Shown here: positions 33,331 through 43,334 of the stretch, piece after piece
Layout of the letters: every line of letters starts with the position of its first letter
Position numbering within the stretch: position 1 is the first letter of the stretch
Source of the DNA: Sedimentisphaerales bacterium
GTDB taxonomy: Bacteria > Planctomycetota > Phycisphaerae > Sedimentisphaerales > Anaerobacaceae
NCBI GenBank assembly: GCA_016932095.1
Contig: JAFGDN010000089.1
Location: forward strand, 33,269-97,268
Reading direction: 5' to 3'
DNA length: 64,000 nt
Notes under the pieces: model-generated
What the model saw: only the letters and a program-made list of their open reading frames with translations
Databases searched by the model: none
Told to the model about the DNA's origin: nothing
Position numbers and translations under genes: made by a program

Positions 33331-34419
33331 TCACTTTATGTAATATCCCGAGACCCGCCATCGGCCGTTCGGTTCCAGCATCGGCGTAACGGTTTCTACT
33401 GCTTTTTGCTTGTTTTCAAATGACGTCTTAAACTGGATTATCACGTATTGGCCATCCGGCGCGCCAGGAACTTCTGTTGTGTATGTGCTGGTTATCACCT
33501 CTCTCGAAATCGCTTTCCCCAACGGTTTTCGCACACCCGTAAGAGCGTTTACCCATTGTTCCTGACTTACATTTTTTCTGAAAAACTCCGCGGCTTCAAT
33601 CCAGCTTTGCTCATACCTGCTTTCGTCAACCAGTTCCAGCCAGGATTTGGCGGCTTCGATTGCGGCTTTTTTTGCTTGTTCATCTTCGGCCTGTTGTTGT
33701 GGAGTTGTTTCTGAAACCTTTTTGAGAACATAGTATTTTGGTTTTTGATGCCGAATCGTTACATCGCCGCTGAGCCACGGCAGAAACAAATACGTTGTTC
33801 CGTTAATGTCTCTGATTTCATATTCCGCTTTGATGTCGCTTTCATCGTCGATAATCCAACCTTTTGTCCAAAAGCAGCCGAGAGTCGTCGTGCCGTCCGG
33901 TCTGAACTCTGTATCTTTCAGGAATAAATCGCCCCGCCACTGTTTCTTGTCCGGGTTGAATTCATTGGCATCCTTCACAAAATCCACGCTCACCCATTTG
34001 CCGACAAGCGCCGGTTCGCTTATAAACGCAGATTTAATTTTGTCCGTCCAGGTAGGTACCGGGCTTTTTGGCAATAAAATGGGCAGCATAATCAAACCGC
34101 CGGTTAGTAACGTGAGGAAAATCGCCAGAATCACAATAAACCTTACCGAAATCCTTTTGCCGGGGACTTCACGTTTGCCGCCTGCGAGCTCGGAATAATC
34201 AGACGGGGGACCCATCTCTGTAATAATCTTCTGAAAATTCTCCCACGTCCGCATCAGCGGAGGCAGTTCTGCGAATTTGCGGTCGAGATGTCCCCGCACG
34301 TCATTTATAATCGTTTCGACGCTGGACGGGTCTGATTCCGCCAGCGCTTCCTCTACCTGCTTGAGGTATTGCTCCCTCAATCGAAGCCAGTCCTTGTCCT
34401 GGAAACTTGTATCGCTCAT
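33331..34419 (-). CDS. HAAS-type signalling protein with DUF4019-like domain
   Basis: 362 residues. Residues 1-85 are helical with WLRLREQYLKQVEEAL and DVRGHLDRKF, like the HAAS domain found beside PadR regulators. One membrane helix (about 92-113) leads to an extracytoplasmic part. The last 105 residues (AAKSWLELVDESRYEQSWIE to the end) resemble DUF4019. A lipocalin-like middle region (LVGKWVSVDFVKD...FRPDGTTTLGCF) is also visible. Role unknown; three bases separate it from padR, so the regulator probably controls it. Confidence 0.7.
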   Translation of the reverse strand: MSDTSFQDKDWLRLREQYLKQVEEALAESDPSSVETIINDVRGHLDRKFAELPPLMRTWENFQKIITEMGPPSDYSELAGGKREVPGKRISVRFIVILAIFLTLLTGGLIMLPILLPKSPVPTWTDKIKSAFISEPALVGKWVSVDFVKDANEFNPDKKQWRGDLFLKDTEFRPDGTTTLGCFWTKGWIIDDESDIKAEYEIRDINGTTYLFLPWLSGDVTIRHQKPKYYVLKKVSETTPQQQAEDEQAKKAAIEAAKSWLELVDESRYEQSWIEAAEFFRKNVSQEQWVNALTGVRKPLGKAISREVITSTYTTEVPGAPDGQYVIIQFKTSFENKQKAVETVTPMLEPNGRWRVSGYYIK

Positions 34420-34422
34420 ATT

Positions 34423-34755
34423 CTAAACTCCTTTCCTGATTTGCCGAATGCTTTCGATAAGCCGGTCCCAGTGTTTGTTCATATCCTCAAGGGCATTTTG
34501 GCCGGCTTCCGTCAGTCGGAAATATTTTCTCGGAGGGCCGTCGGTCGAGGGCTGAGAATAGCTCGAAACCAGGCCGTCGATTTCCAGCCGTGCTAAAACC
34601 GGGTAAATATTGCCCTCCCGTATCTGCAGGCCCTCGATTAGCTTCATTTTCTGAACCATTTCGTAGCCGTGAGATGGGCCTCGGTTTAACAGGTTCAGCA
34701 CAACAATATCCAATAGCCCCTTTCGAAGCTGTGTTTGCCAGTTTTCAATACTCAT
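34423..34755 (-). CDS. PadR family transcriptional regulator
   Basis: 110 residues. Winged helix: LLDIVVLNLLNRGPSHGYEMVQKM, then IREGNIYPVLARLEIDGLVSS and PPRKYFRLTEAGQNAL, the standard PadR layout with a short C-terminal dimerisation helix. First gene of the operon with the HAAS and SdpI-like proteins, and likely an autorepressor acting on its own promoter. No inducer can be deduced. Confidence 0.92.
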   Translation of the reverse strand: MSIENWQTQLRKGLLDIVVLNLLNRGPSHGYEMVQKMKLIEGLQIREGNIYPVLARLEIDGLVSSYSQPSTDGPPRKYFRLTEAGQNALEDMNKHWDRLIESIRQIRKGV

Positions 34756-34804
34756 AGTCCAAATCCAATGCCTTTAATCTAATATGGCCAATCTCATTCT
34801 ATCC

Positions 34805-34836
34805 AATATACTGCATTATAGCATACTGCTTGTCAA
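34805..34836 (-). promoter_or_regulatory. candidate padR operon promoter with direct repeats
   Basis: Minus strand TTGACA (34836-34831) is followed by TATAAT after only 10 bases and TATATT after 20 bases, both atypical. GCAGTAT occurs twice, 16 bases apart (34829-34823 and 34813-34807), overlapping these boxes, and may be a regulator site. Confidence 0.3.
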
Positions 34837-35143
34837 GAAGATTCTTTAAAAAATATTCTTGTGATATCAGCTAATCCGCATGGCTTCTTCCTAAATTATG
34901 GATTATGGGATCGCTTAAATTATGAGGAATATTGTGAAAATCCCGCTTTATTGTGAAGGGATATCAAGTGTTCTGTCAGTAAATTTTAATTTTGCATTTT
35001 GCATCCGACAGAGTATTATACACATAAAGAAAAAAGAAACGCAATCTCATCTGCTATTTTTGCAGAATGGATGTTTTTTCCTTGCTCGTTGAAAGACTTC
35101 GAGAGTGTTTTGTGGTTACTTTATGTGAATAGAACGTAAAACA
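34837..35143. other. AT-rich gap before the second restriction locus
   Basis: No gene seen. It contains an AT-rich inverted repeat AAGATTCTTTAAAAAATATTCTT (arms 34838-34845 and 34853-34860) and must hold the promoter of the plus-strand restriction genes; no clear consensus boxes stand out. Confidence 0.35.
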
Positions 35144-35752
35144 ATGAGCCAAATTCAAAACGAAATTGAACTTGTAAAAAGCGAAATGGCAACGGTTGAG
35201 AGAATAATGCTCTCGGTTGTGGAAATAATACCTTCCTTTAATATTACGGACCCCAAAATTCTACCCTATGGACTGAAAGCACATACTCGGTCGGTAAGCT
35301 GGATTGTCGAACAGGTCATTACCCAGCAGACAAAATTCAACGCCGCCAGATTAAAATTGGAAGCGGTCGATATCGACATGCCGGATACTTGTCTCCACGA
35401 CTGTGTTATCCACAAAGACGGGAAGCGATACTTTGTGAACGTAAAAATCCATAATGCCGATGGCAGAGACAACAAGAACGATATATCAGCAGTTGAAAAA
35501 CTCTATATGCAATACAAGGAAAATGCCGAGTATCGGCTTATTTATGCCTGTTTTGGTGTAAGATTCCGCAACGTCGAAATTAGCTTTGTGCACGAGCAGG
35601 TGCTTATCTTTTCTCCGCAATTCTTACCCATTTATATCAATCCAAGAAATGACAAGATACAGGCCTTCTACAAGCACAAACCGGAGTATCGAAGCCGAAC
35701 CAAGTTCATGCGGCTTCTCAAAGAAAACTCCAAAAGCATTGTTTTAGGATAA
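35144..35752 (+). CDS. putative type II restriction endonuclease
   Basis: 202 residues. A PD-(D/E)XK-like core is visible: LHDCVIHKDGKRYFVNVKIHN near residues 85-105, with Asp, 13 residues, then N-V-K in place of D/E-x-K. The ILPYGLKAHTRSVSWIVEQVI segment near 40 resembles blocks in small orthodox restriction enzymes. Directly followed (nine bases) by a methyltransferase gene on the same strand, and then a second one, which strongly supports a restriction role. Recognition site unknown. Confidence 0.68.
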   Translation: MSQIQNEIELVKSEMATVERIMLSVVEIIPSFNITDPKILPYGLKAHTRSVSWIVEQVITQQTKFNAARLKLEAVDIDMPDTCLHDCVIHKDGKRYFVNVKIHNADGRDNKNDISAVEKLYMQYKENAEYRLIYACFGVRFRNVEISFVHEQVLIFSPQFLPIYINPRNDKIQAFYKHKPEYRSRTKFMRLLKENSKSIVLG

Positions 35753-35761
35753 ACTGGCTAT

Positions 35762-36631
35762 ATGAGAGACCTGATTGAAAACAGAGACGCATTGGAAGGC
35801 ATAAAAGAGTTGCCTGACAACAGCATTGACCTTGTAATTGCTGACCCACCGTACGGTTTGGGCAAGGACTACGGCAATGATTCAGACCGCAAGGAAAAGC
35901 ATGAATTCCTTGCTTGGATGGAGAAATGGCTTACCTTAACGATACCAAAACTTGTAGATTCCGGGAGTTTGTATATATTTACAACATGGCGATATAGCCC
36001 GGAGATATTTGTTTTCCTGAAAAAACATCTTATAATGATGAACGAAATCATCTGGGACCGAAAGGTTCCCAGTATGGGCGGAAGCACGCGAAGATTCTCA
36101 TCTGTCCACGATACCATTGGTTTTTTTGCTAAAACAGAGAAATACTATTTCGACCTGGACTCTGTTCGGATACCGTATGACGAGGAGACAAAAAAGGCCC
36201 GAACAAGGTCAATCTTCGTTGGCAAGAAGTGGCTTGAGGTGGGTTATAATCCTAAAGACGTTTGGTCGGTATCGCGGCTACATCGTATCCATTCGGAGCG
36301 AGAGGAGCATCCGACACAAAAACCGATTGAGATCATCGAACGGATGGTTAAGGCAAGTTGTCCAGAGGGTGGAGTGGTTCTTGACCCATTTGCAGGTTCG
36401 GGCACAACAGTAGAGGTGTGTATTAGAAATAACAGGCATTACATAGCATTCGAATTGAACAGGAAATACTACGGTATTATTGTGCGTCGAGCCCAAAACG
36501 CTATCAAGGAAAAAGCAAGCGTATTCAATTTTGATGCCAAAGCGAATATCAAGCTCGTTACCCCCCGTAATCACGCCGTGCAAAAATTCTCCCTGTTTAC
36601 AGACAGTTCTAAAACAGTGACCAGCCGATAG
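35762..36631 (+). CDS. DNA methyltransferase, beta class (N4-cytosine or N6-adenine)
   Basis: 289 residues. Catalytic DPPYGLGKDYG at about 31-41 precedes the SAM site DPFAGSGTTVEV at about 207-218, the beta-class order. The short spacer suits a small target-recognition region. HPTQKPIEIIERMV before the SAM motif is typical. It follows the nuclease gene by nine bases and presumably protects host DNA at the same site or on one strand of it. Confidence 0.9.
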   Translation: MRDLIENRDALEGIKELPDNSIDLVIADPPYGLGKDYGNDSDRKEKHEFLAWMEKWLTLTIPKLVDSGSLYIFTTWRYSPEIFVFLKKHLIMMNEIIWDRKVPSMGGSTRRFSSVHDTIGFFAKTEKYYFDLDSVRIPYDEETKKARTRSIFVGKKWLEVGYNPKDVWSVSRLHRIHSEREEHPTQKPIEIIERMVKASCPEGGVVLDPFAGSGTTVEVCIRNNRHYIAFELNRKYYGIIVRRAQNAIKEKASVFNFDAKANIKLVTPRNHAVQKFSLFTDSSKTVTSR

Positions 36632-36746
36632 CCAGAACACAAATCGGCTATGAAAGAATTAGAGCGAGGCCGCTTGTTGTTTTATGTTACGTTTCAAAAC
36701 GGTCGGGGTTATTTGGACAATAATGTATTCATGAACGAGATAATAA

Positions 36747-38354
36747 ATGACGCGAGACCTTATTGACAGTTATAGTTCTGTCGTGGATTCTGGACACCGA
36801 AGAGAGTATGGGCAGTTTTTTACCCCGCCTGAAATTGCGGCCTTTATGTGCCGTTGGGCTTTATCGGCCGGTTCCCCAAGCTTGTATGATCCGGCATTCG
36901 GCTTAGGTTCGTTTTACTTTGCGGCCACCTCAATCACCCCATCCATCAATTTTACAGGCATGGAACTCGACACCGAAATATTAAATCATTTCAATGCATA
37001 TGCTCATAAGAAAGAAAATCTGACTGTTGCGTGCAGAGATTATTTAACACAGTGGGGCTGGACCTGTCAGGCAATTGTATGCAATCCGCCCTATATGCGT
37101 TTTCAGCATTTTATCAATAGAAGCAAAGTGTTCGCCTCTTTTGAAAGAAACCTGCGAATAAGGTTGTCCGGCTACACAAACATAGCTTCTGCTTTCCTGT
37201 TAAAGTCGCTCTCAGAGCTCAGGCATAATGGGCGTCTTGCTTATATAATGCCGCTTGAGTTCCTTAATACAGGCTACGGCGCGATTATAAAAGAACGCCT
37301 TCTTCACAATGGGACCTTAAAAGCGCTTATTAAACTTGAGGCTGAAAAGGAAGTGTTTCCGGATGTAACGACTTCCGTTGGGATTATTTTGGCAAGCAAT
37401 GACGGCGTAATTGCTCCCGTGCGTTTTTATGTCCTAAAGAATCTGCGGGATTTATCAGATATTCTTTCAACCTGTCCGATGCGGGAGGTTAGTGCAGCAA
37501 ATCTGAACCCTTCGGAAAAATGGCTAAAATATTTTGAAAATGGACACGTGTCATTTTGTTCACCTGACCTCGTATCAATTGATTTTTATGGCAGATTTAC
37601 TCGCGGCATCGCAACCGGAGCTAATGAATTTTTCACGATGTCTCGCAGTAAGGCAGAAAAACTCGGCATCGCTCGTGAATGTTTTATAAGCTGTATTACA
37701 AAAAGTGCGCAAGTCAGAACTCCGGTATTTACTCAATCAAATTATGAAGAACTGGAGCGAATCGATGCAAATGTCCTTCTGCTAAATGTTACTGGAGAGC
37801 CGACGGGAGAGATTCACAACTATGTTCAGTACGGCGAAAAGATGGGGTTCCATTTGAGATATCTTACCAAAATGCGAACACCTTGGTTCAAACTTGAGCG
37901 GAGGAAACCGGCACCCTTATTGTTTGGCGTGTTTTCAAGGGAAAAATTCAAGGTTGTCAGAAATTTCAGCTCGGCAATAAATCTTACGTGTTATCATTGT
38001 TTCTATCCGAATTTATTTGGCCGGCAGGTTTGCGATGCTCTATTTCTTTATTTTCAGTCAAAAGCGGCAAGGCAGATTCTAAGTATAAGTATGAGGCATT
38101 ACGGAGACGGTCTGGAGAAGTTTGAGCCCAACGATCTTAATTTCGCATTGGCTCCTTCGCCGGGCTGGCTATCCAAACTTGCTCCTGATGCGGTCAAAAA
38201 CGCGATTAAATACTGTGCGAAACACAAAACACTTCCTAAAGAAGTGGAAGCCATTTTCGACCCCTTAACCAGGTTTGCCGAACGAAGTACTTCAAAAGTC
38301 ATCTCGACTCCCGAAAAAGATAAATCATCTTGCTATCAGTTAGTTCCTGAATAA
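36747..38354 (+). CDS. DNA adenine methyltransferase, gamma class
   Basis: 535 residues. N-terminal [16 protein letters not shown], then SAM motif [13 protein letters not shown] near 47 and catalytic NPPYMRFQ near 113: the I-before-IV order of gamma-class N6-adenine enzymes. The C-terminal half is the target-recognition region. Belongs to the restriction locus with the nuclease at 35144, separated from the first methyltransferase by 115 bases. A second enzyme of a different class may be needed for an asymmetric site, or it may be a separate activity. The ribosome site is weak. Confidence 0.87.
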   Translation: MTRDLIDSYSSVVDSGHRREYGQFFTPPEIAAFMCRWALSAGSPSLYDPAFGLGSFYFAATSITPSINFTGMELDTEILNHFNAYAHKKENLTVACRDYLTQWGWTCQAIVCNPPYMRFQHFINRSKVFASFERNLRIRLSGYTNIASAFLLKSLSELRHNGRLAYIMPLEFLNTGYGAIIKERLLHNGTLKALIKLEAEKEVFPDVTTSVGIILASNDGVIAPVRFYVLKNLRDLSDILSTCPMREVSAANLNPSEKWLKYFENGHVSFCSPDLVSIDFYGRFTRGIATGANEFFTMSRSKAEKLGIARECFISCITKSAQVRTPVFTQSNYEELERIDANVLLLNVTGEPTGEIHNYVQYGEKMGFHLRYLTKMRTPWFKLERRKPAPLLFGVFSREKFKVVRNFSSAINLTCYHCFYPNLFGRQVCDALFLYFQSKAARQILSISMRHYGDGLEKFEPNDLNFALAPSPGWLSKLAPDAVKNAIKYCAKHKTLPKEVEAIFDPLTRFAERSTSKVISTPEKDKSSCYQLVPE

Positions 38355-38619
38355 CCTTTTCGTCAAAGGATGCAATATAGCTGAACAAGCAGCATTCAGC
38401 ACTTCAAATAATCCTCTTTTAATCCCTGAAAACACAGCATGTTGCTTTTTGTAAACATATTTTCGGCACTTAAAGTCAGAGGAGAATTTTAGCTACTTAC
38501 CTTCAAATCAGCATTATTAGCACTTTTTAATTGCGTCCGGTTTGGAAATTGACACGTAAATAAAAATAGAGACCTTTTTATAATGTATTAAAAGGTGTTG
38601 ATTTTTAAGGGGACCGGCA

Positions 38620-38886
38620 ATGGATGAGGCAAAGCTTGTAGATGAGCTAAATGAGCTGGTCAGGCAGTTTGGCGGACCTTCCGACCCTACATCGAAGCGT
38701 TTGGCGATTCTGGCAAAACAGGCCGAAGATAATCAGAAAGAGCTTCAGCAGAAAGTAGATTGTCTGCGGGAGTCGCTGGATTATCTGAGGGTCTGTATAA
38801 AATATATGCTGCTGGATATTGAGGCGACACGGCGGGAAAACGAATACCTGAGAAAACTACTGCAGGATAATCAACAGGAAGGATAG
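38620..38886 (+). CDS. small coiled-coil protein of unknown function
   Basis: 88 residues, almost all charged helix with heptad-like Leu spacing (LDYLRVCIKYMLLDIEATRRENEYLRKLL). No signal or membrane segment. AAGGGGACC lies upstream of the ATG. A TTGACA and a TATAAT upstream (38549-38586) are 24 bases apart, too far for an ordinary promoter. No family recognised. Confidence 0.6.
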   Translation: MDEAKLVDELNELVRQFGGPSDPTSKRLAILAKQAEDNQKELQQKVDCLRESLDYLRVCIKYMLLDIEATRRENEYLRKLLQDNQQEG

Positions 38887-39083
38887 TTCCTGAACAATTA
38901 GACGTCAGAAGGGGTTTTTTCAGGCAAAAATGAAGATTTAACCGGAAAGTCCGCCTCGTTTTTTGTCGATAAAACAACGTATTGTCAATGTTAGGCATAT
39001 GTGGCCAGAACCCTATAAATGAACATAACCTGGACGGCGGCATACAATTAAGAGAAAGGTTTCTGCGTTATTTTAATCCGGCA

Positions 39084-39112
39084 TTGACAGGATTGAGCAA
39101 CAGGCATAGAAT
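39084..39112 (+). promoter_or_regulatory. promoter of clpC
   Basis: TTGACA (39084-39089), 17 bases, TAGAAT (39107-39112); predicted start near 39119, 82 bases before clpC. The rest of the 314-base gap from 38887 shows no gene and no CIRCE- or CtsR-like operator. Confidence 0.58.
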
Positions 39113-39200
39113 GAATCTCACGGAGAATGCGGAAAGCAAAGAATTTTACAGAGTTGTCAGGCGAATCGATTAAACTTTGATAGTGGCTGCGAGGTAAAAA

Positions 39201-41699
39201 ATGTTTGAGCGCTTTACAGACAGGGCACGAAAAGTGATGGCGCTGGCCAACCAGGAGGCACAGCGTTTTAACCACGAATACATCGGAACCGAGCATATCC
39301 TTTTGGGGCTGGTCAAGGAAGGCAGCGGAGTCGGAGCTACGGTATTGAAAAACCTCGACGTCGATATAAAAAAGCTGCGCCTCGAGGTTGAAAAACTCGT
39401 CAAAAGCGGCCCGGACATGGTAACAATGGGCAAGCTCCCGCACACGCCTCGCGCCAAAAAGGTAATCGAATTTGCAATTGAGGAGGCACGCTCTCTTAAC
39501 CATAATTACGTCGGCACGGAGCACCTTTTGCTTGGCCTTTTACGCGAAAGCGAGGGAATAGCAGCGCAGGTGATGATGAACCTCGGTCTTCGGCTCGAAG
39601 ATGTCCGGCAGGAAGTATTGAACCTGCTCGGCGCCGGCGTCGATACAAATGAGCCGGCGGGACTCGATATGAAAATAGGAGGCCCTGCCATAGGAGGCAA
39701 ACCAAAGAGCAAAACCCCCGCCCTCGACAGTTTCGGCAGGGACCTGACTCAGTTAGCCGCCGACGGCGAGCTTGACCCGGTGATAGGCAGAAAGCGGGAA
39801 ATCGAACGTCTTATTCAAATATTGTGCAGGCGAACCAAGAATAACCCGGTCCTGTTGGGCGAGGCAGGCGTCGGCAAGACCGCTATCGTCGAAGGACTCA
39901 GCCAGCAAATCGTCAACAAGCAGGTGCCTGAGCTTCTCAAGGACAAACGCATGGTCGTGCTCGACCTTGCGATGATGGTCGCCGGAACCAAATACCGCGG
40001 CCAATTCGAGGAACGCATTAAGGCCGTAATCAACGAGGTCAGACGCGCCAAAAACGTTGTCTTGTTTATAGATGAGCTGCATACGCTCGTCGGCGCAGGC
40101 GGCGCAGAAGGCGCAATTGACGCTTCCAACGTCCTCAAACCCGCATTAGCAAGGGGCGAGGTGCAGTGTATCGGCGCGACGACTCTCGATGAATACAGAA
40201 AGCACATCGAAAAAGACGGCGCCCTTGAACGCCGGTTCCAGACAATCATAGTCGAACCGCCTTCCAAAGACGAGACGCTGGACATACTGCGAGGACTGCA
40301 GGACCGCTACGAAGCGCATCACAGGGTCAGATTCACCGATGAAGCGCTCTTCCAGGCGGTTGAGCTTTCGACCCGATACATCACCGGCAGATGCCTTCCC
40401 GACAAGGCAATCGACGTTGTCGATGAGGCAGGCGCCCGGGTCCGGCTGAAAAATATGACACCGCCGCCCGATTTGACCGAGCTTGAGGAAAAAATAGAAA
40501 AGCTCCAGCACGAAAAAGATGAGGCCGTCAGAAGCGCCGACTATGAGCGGGCGGCGTCGCTAAGGGACGAGGCACAGCAGATGCTTAACGACAAAGCACA
40601 GATGCAGAAAAAATGGTACGAGGAGAACAAGGAGGCGACGGGCCTCGTTGATGCAGAAATCATCGCGGAGGTTGTAAGCAATATGACCGGCGTGCCGCTG
40701 ACCCGCCTCGAAAAGAAAGAGACCCAGCGGCTGCTTGAGCTTGAAGCCGAGATACACAAGCAGGTCGTTTCACAGGATGACGCGATATCAGCAGTAGCAA
40801 AGGCGGTGCGCCGCTCAAGAAGCGGAATGAAAGACCCCAACCGGCCTATGGGCTGCTTTATCTTTTTAGGCCCCAGCGGTGTGGGCAAAACGCTCTTGGC
40901 GCAGGCGCTGGCAGAATTTATGTTCAGCGACCGCAACGCCCTTATCCGGCTGGATATGAGCGAGTTTATGGAGAAGCACAACGTCAGCCGGCTGGTTGGC
41001 GCTCCGCCGGGTTACGTCGGCTATGAAGAAGGCGGCCAGCTCACCGAACGCATCAGGCGAAGACCATACGCCGTCCTTTTGCTGGATGAAATCGAAAAAG
41101 CACATCCCGATGTTTACAACATCCTGTTGCAGATTATGGATGAGGGCCGGCTTACCGACAGCTTCGGCAGAATCATCGACTTCAAAAACGTTGTCGTCAT
41201 TATGACCAGCAACATCGGTGCTGAGCTTATCAAAAACAGCTCCGGTTTCGGTTTCGGAAAAAAGACCGCCGAGGCCAACTACGAGAAAATGAGAGATACG
41301 CTGCACAAAGAGGTCGAACGCCACTTCAGGCCTGAGTTCCTCAACCGTGTCGATGACATAATCGTTTTCAAGCCGCTGTCAAAGGAAAACCTGCAGACGA
41401 TAGTCGAATACGAGCTTGCCAAGGTGTTTAAACGCCTGACAGAGCACGGCTTAAAACTTGAGCTTACAAACGGGGCAAAGGAATTCCTCATTGAGAAGGG
41501 CTACAATCCCGAATTCGGCGCTCGACCTCTCAGAAGGGCCATCGAGCACTATATCGAAGACCCCCTCTCAGAGGCGATGCTGCGGAGCGAGTTCAAAGGC
41601 AAACAAATCGTTAAAATCGATGTGCAGGATGAAGAGCACTTGAAGCTCGAGGGTCTCGAGGCGCCTTTGCCGGCAAAGAGCGAAAAAGCGGCCGTTTGA
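39201..41699 (+). CDS. clpC: ATP-dependent Clp protease ATP-binding subunit ClpC
   Basis: 832 residues. Two Clp_N repeats (1-145: [20 protein letters not shown], then a second [13 protein letters not shown]), AAA1 with Walker A GEAGVGKT near 220, a UVR-type linker ([14 protein letters not shown]) near 445, and AAA2 with GPSGVGKT near 557. Unfolds substrates for ClpP degradation. It is the ClpC type and not ClpB, because the long M-domain coiled coil is replaced by the UVR segment. Own promoter at 39084-39112. Confidence 0.96.
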   Translation: MFERFTDRARKVMALANQEAQRFNHEYIGTEHILLGLVKEGSGVGATVLKNLDVDIKKLRLEVEKLVKSGPDMVTMGKLPHTPRAKKVIEFAIEEARSLNHNYVGTEHLLLGLLRESEGIAAQVMMNLGLRLEDVRQEVLNLLGAGVDTNEPAGLDMKIGGPAIGGKPKSKTPALDSFGRDLTQLAADGELDPVIGRKREIERLIQILCRRTKNNPVLLGEAGVGKTAIVEGLSQQIVNKQVPELLKDKRMVVLDLAMMVAGTKYRGQFEERIKAVINEVRRAKNVVLFIDELHTLVGAGGAEGAIDASNVLKPALARGEVQCIGATTLDEYRKHIEKDGALERRFQTIIVEPPSKDETLDILRGLQDRYEAHHRVRFTDEALFQAVELSTRYITGRCLPDKAIDVVDEAGARVRLKNMTPPPDLTELEEKIEKLQHEKDEAVRSADYERAASLRDEAQQMLNDKAQMQKKWYEENKEATGLVDAEIIAEVVSNMTGVPLTRLEKKETQRLLELEAEIHKQVVSQDDAISAVAKAVRRSRSGMKDPNRPMGCFIFLGPSGVGKTLLAQALAEFMFSDRNALIRLDMSEFMEKHNVSRLVGAPPGYVGYEEGGQLTERIRRRPYAVLLLDEIEKAHPDVYNILLQIMDEGRLTDSFGRIIDFKNVVVIMTSNIGAELIKNSSGFGFGKKTAEANYEKMRDTLHKEVERHFRPEFLNRVDDIIVFKPLSKENLQTIVEYELAKVFKRLTEHGLKLELTNGAKEFLIEKGYNPEFGARPLRRAIEHYIEDPLSEAMLRSEFKGKQIVKIDVQDEEHLKLEGLEAPLPAKSEKAAV

Positions 41700-41738
41700 T
41701 TCTAACATCTCACATCAATGGCATTGTGTCCGGCTATT

Positions 41739-42197
41739 CTAATGCCGGGCAGTTGGGGTCATTTGCAATTCCAGTGGAGTTTGCTGGAGGGCCAGCGATT
41801 TTTCGAAGGCATGTTTTTCAATCCACTCAACTCGGCCGTCAAATCGAAGCACAATCGCCCCGGGGTGAAAAAATATCGAATGGTAATCCTTTTTTACATA
41901 GGCAAGTATAGTATCCGGCGGCGAGCCGAACTCTATCCATCTTGCCCTGTAGTGCAGGTCGCCCATTCTCACCTGCCCCTCGAGTTTTTCCTTCAGGCCG
42001 GCCACATACGTCTCAGGCGGCACTGAGCCGTTCTTTTGTTTATAATCACGAACTATTGTTGCAAGCTGTTCCATCGCCCGCATCGCTTCTGAACGGTTGA
42101 CCAAGTTTTTCAGCTCTACCATTCCGAAGGCCGCGGTGATAGTTAGTGCAATCACAACCGCAAAATTAGTTAATATTCGTCGCTGCTGCTTGTTCAT
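41739..42197 (-). CDS. single-pass membrane protein of unknown function
   Basis: 152 residues: a short basic N-terminus, one membrane helix (13-30, FAVVIALTITAAFGMV), then a soluble domain with RSEAMRAMEQLATIVRDYKQKNGSVPPE, which recalls the helix and Gly-Ser-Pro-Pro turn of pseudopilins, though no prepilin cleavage motif is present. Downstream of the RNase H-PurN gene, 34 bases away, and probably last in that operon. Confidence 0.6.
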   Translation of the reverse strand: MNKQQRRILTNFAVVIALTITAAFGMVELKNLVNRSEAMRAMEQLATIVRDYKQKNGSVPPETYVAGLKEKLEGQVRMGDLHYRARWIEFGSPPDTILAYVKKDYHSIFFHPGAIVLRFDGRVEWIEKHAFEKSLALQQTPLELQMTPTARH

Positions 42198-42231
42198 AAG
42201 CCAGGTTATCGGGTTATCGGATTACCAGGTT

Positions 42232-43302
42232 TCAGGGGCGTGGGGCAGGGTTTATTTTAACTTTACCCTCTTTAACGGTCAATCTGCCTTCGGCAAACAG
42301 TCGAATTGCCTCGGGATACGCGATACATTCCTGCTCGAAGACCCTCGCCGCCAGTGTTTCTGCTGTGTCGTCGTCTTTCACGGGGCAGCATCGCTGAACA
42401 ATAATTGGGCCGCTGTCGTATTCGTTGTTGCAAAAATGGACGGTGCAGCCGCTGACCTTGCAGCCGGCTTTCAAGACCGCCTCGTGAACGTGATGCCCCC
42501 ACATTCCTTTGCCCCCAAAACTCGGTAGGAGCGCGGGGTGTATATTCATAACTTTATTCTCGTAGCAGGGAGGTATCTTCCAGAGGCATAGCCACCCGCC
42601 CTGCACAACAAGGTCAACATTGACGGCCATAAGCTCCTGTTCGATAGATTTGCTGAAATCGTCAATATCGGGATGGTCTTTGGTGCGGATAATAATCACG
42701 TTCAGCCCCGCGGCCGATGCCTTTTCGACTCCGGCTACCGACGAGCGTGAGCTTATTACGACGACCACTTCAGCGTTAAGGGTTCCCCTATTTATCCAAC
42801 CGACTATATTTATCAGCGTGGTGCCGCCGCCACTTATGAGAACGCCAAGGCGAATCGGCTTTGTTTTTTTTACTGACTTTGGCGTCTCTTCGATATCCCT
42901 TTCGAGGTCGAGGGCGCGGTTTACAAGGGCGTCGGCCTGCTTGTTTTTCTCTCTCGGGATATGCCTGACCTGCCAGCTTTTAAATTCACTAAGCGTTTCA
43001 AGGGCCATGGCGTAGAGCGGTCTTATCTGGTCGCTTTTTACCTTGTATTGGCCGTTGAGCTGTTTGACCAATAATTCGCTGTCGCTGTAAACGTCTATTT
43101 GGCGTGCCCCGAGCGATTTGGCCTCATCAAGGGCCTTTAGAAGGGCGGTATATTCGGCTGTGTTGTTTGTCGTATCCCCGATAAAAAATGCGCAAGCTCT
43201 TAATTGATTGTACCGGAGGTCGTTCAGCACAAAAGCGCAGGCGGCGGGGCCTGGATTCCCTCTGCTGCCCCCGTCGATATAAGCGATTATCTTCTCGTCC
43301 AA
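42232..43302 (-). CDS. fusion of RNase HI and phosphoribosylglycinamide formyltransferase (PurN)
   Basis: 356 residues in two complete domains. Residues 1-135 are RNase HI-like: IAYIDGGSRGNPGPA with D10, NTAEY with E50, YSDSE with D74, and KQAD with D124, the full carboxylate set. Residues 150-350 are PurN: RLGVLISGGGTTLINI, then N253 and H255 in VMNIHPALLPSFGGKG and D296 in YDSGPI, the transfer residues. The linker (135-149) is charged. No frameshift or stop separates the parts. Start is TTG 43302 with GGAGG seven bases upstream. It would cut RNA in hybrids and formylate GAR in purine synthesis. A C4 zinc-ribbon gene lies just upstream. Confidence 0.9.
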   Translation of the reverse strand: MDEKIIAYIDGGSRGNPGPAACAFVLNDLRYNQLRACAFFIGDTTNNTAEYTALLKALDEAKSLGARQIDVYSDSELLVKQLNGQYKVKSDQIRPLYAMALETLSEFKSWQVRHIPREKNKQADALVNRALDLERDIEETPKSVKKTKPIRLGVLISGGGTTLINIVGWINRGTLNAEVVVVISSRSSVAGVEKASAAGLNVIIIRTKDHPDIDDFSKSIEQELMAVNVDLVVQGGWLCLWKIPPCYENKVMNIHPALLPSFGGKGMWGHHVHEAVLKAGCKVSGCTVHFCNNEYDSGPIIVQRCCPVKDDDTAETLAARVFEQECIAYPEAIRLFAEGRLTVKEGKVKINPAPRP

Positions 43303-43334
43303 TGTATCGCCTCCGGTTCCGGTGGATGTTCCTT

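Noticed and set aside
36650..36766. 38-codon frame between the two methyltransferase genes
   Set aside because: No ribosome site; overlaps the start of the second methyltransferase and looks like chance.
38549..38586. TTGACA and TATAAT upstream of the small coiled-coil gene as a promoter
   Set aside because: The boxes are 24 bases apart, beyond the range for sigma70-type promoters.
38982..39173. 63-codon frame upstream of clpC
   Set aside because: Starts at a TTG without ribosome site and contains the near-consensus clpC promoter (39084-39112).
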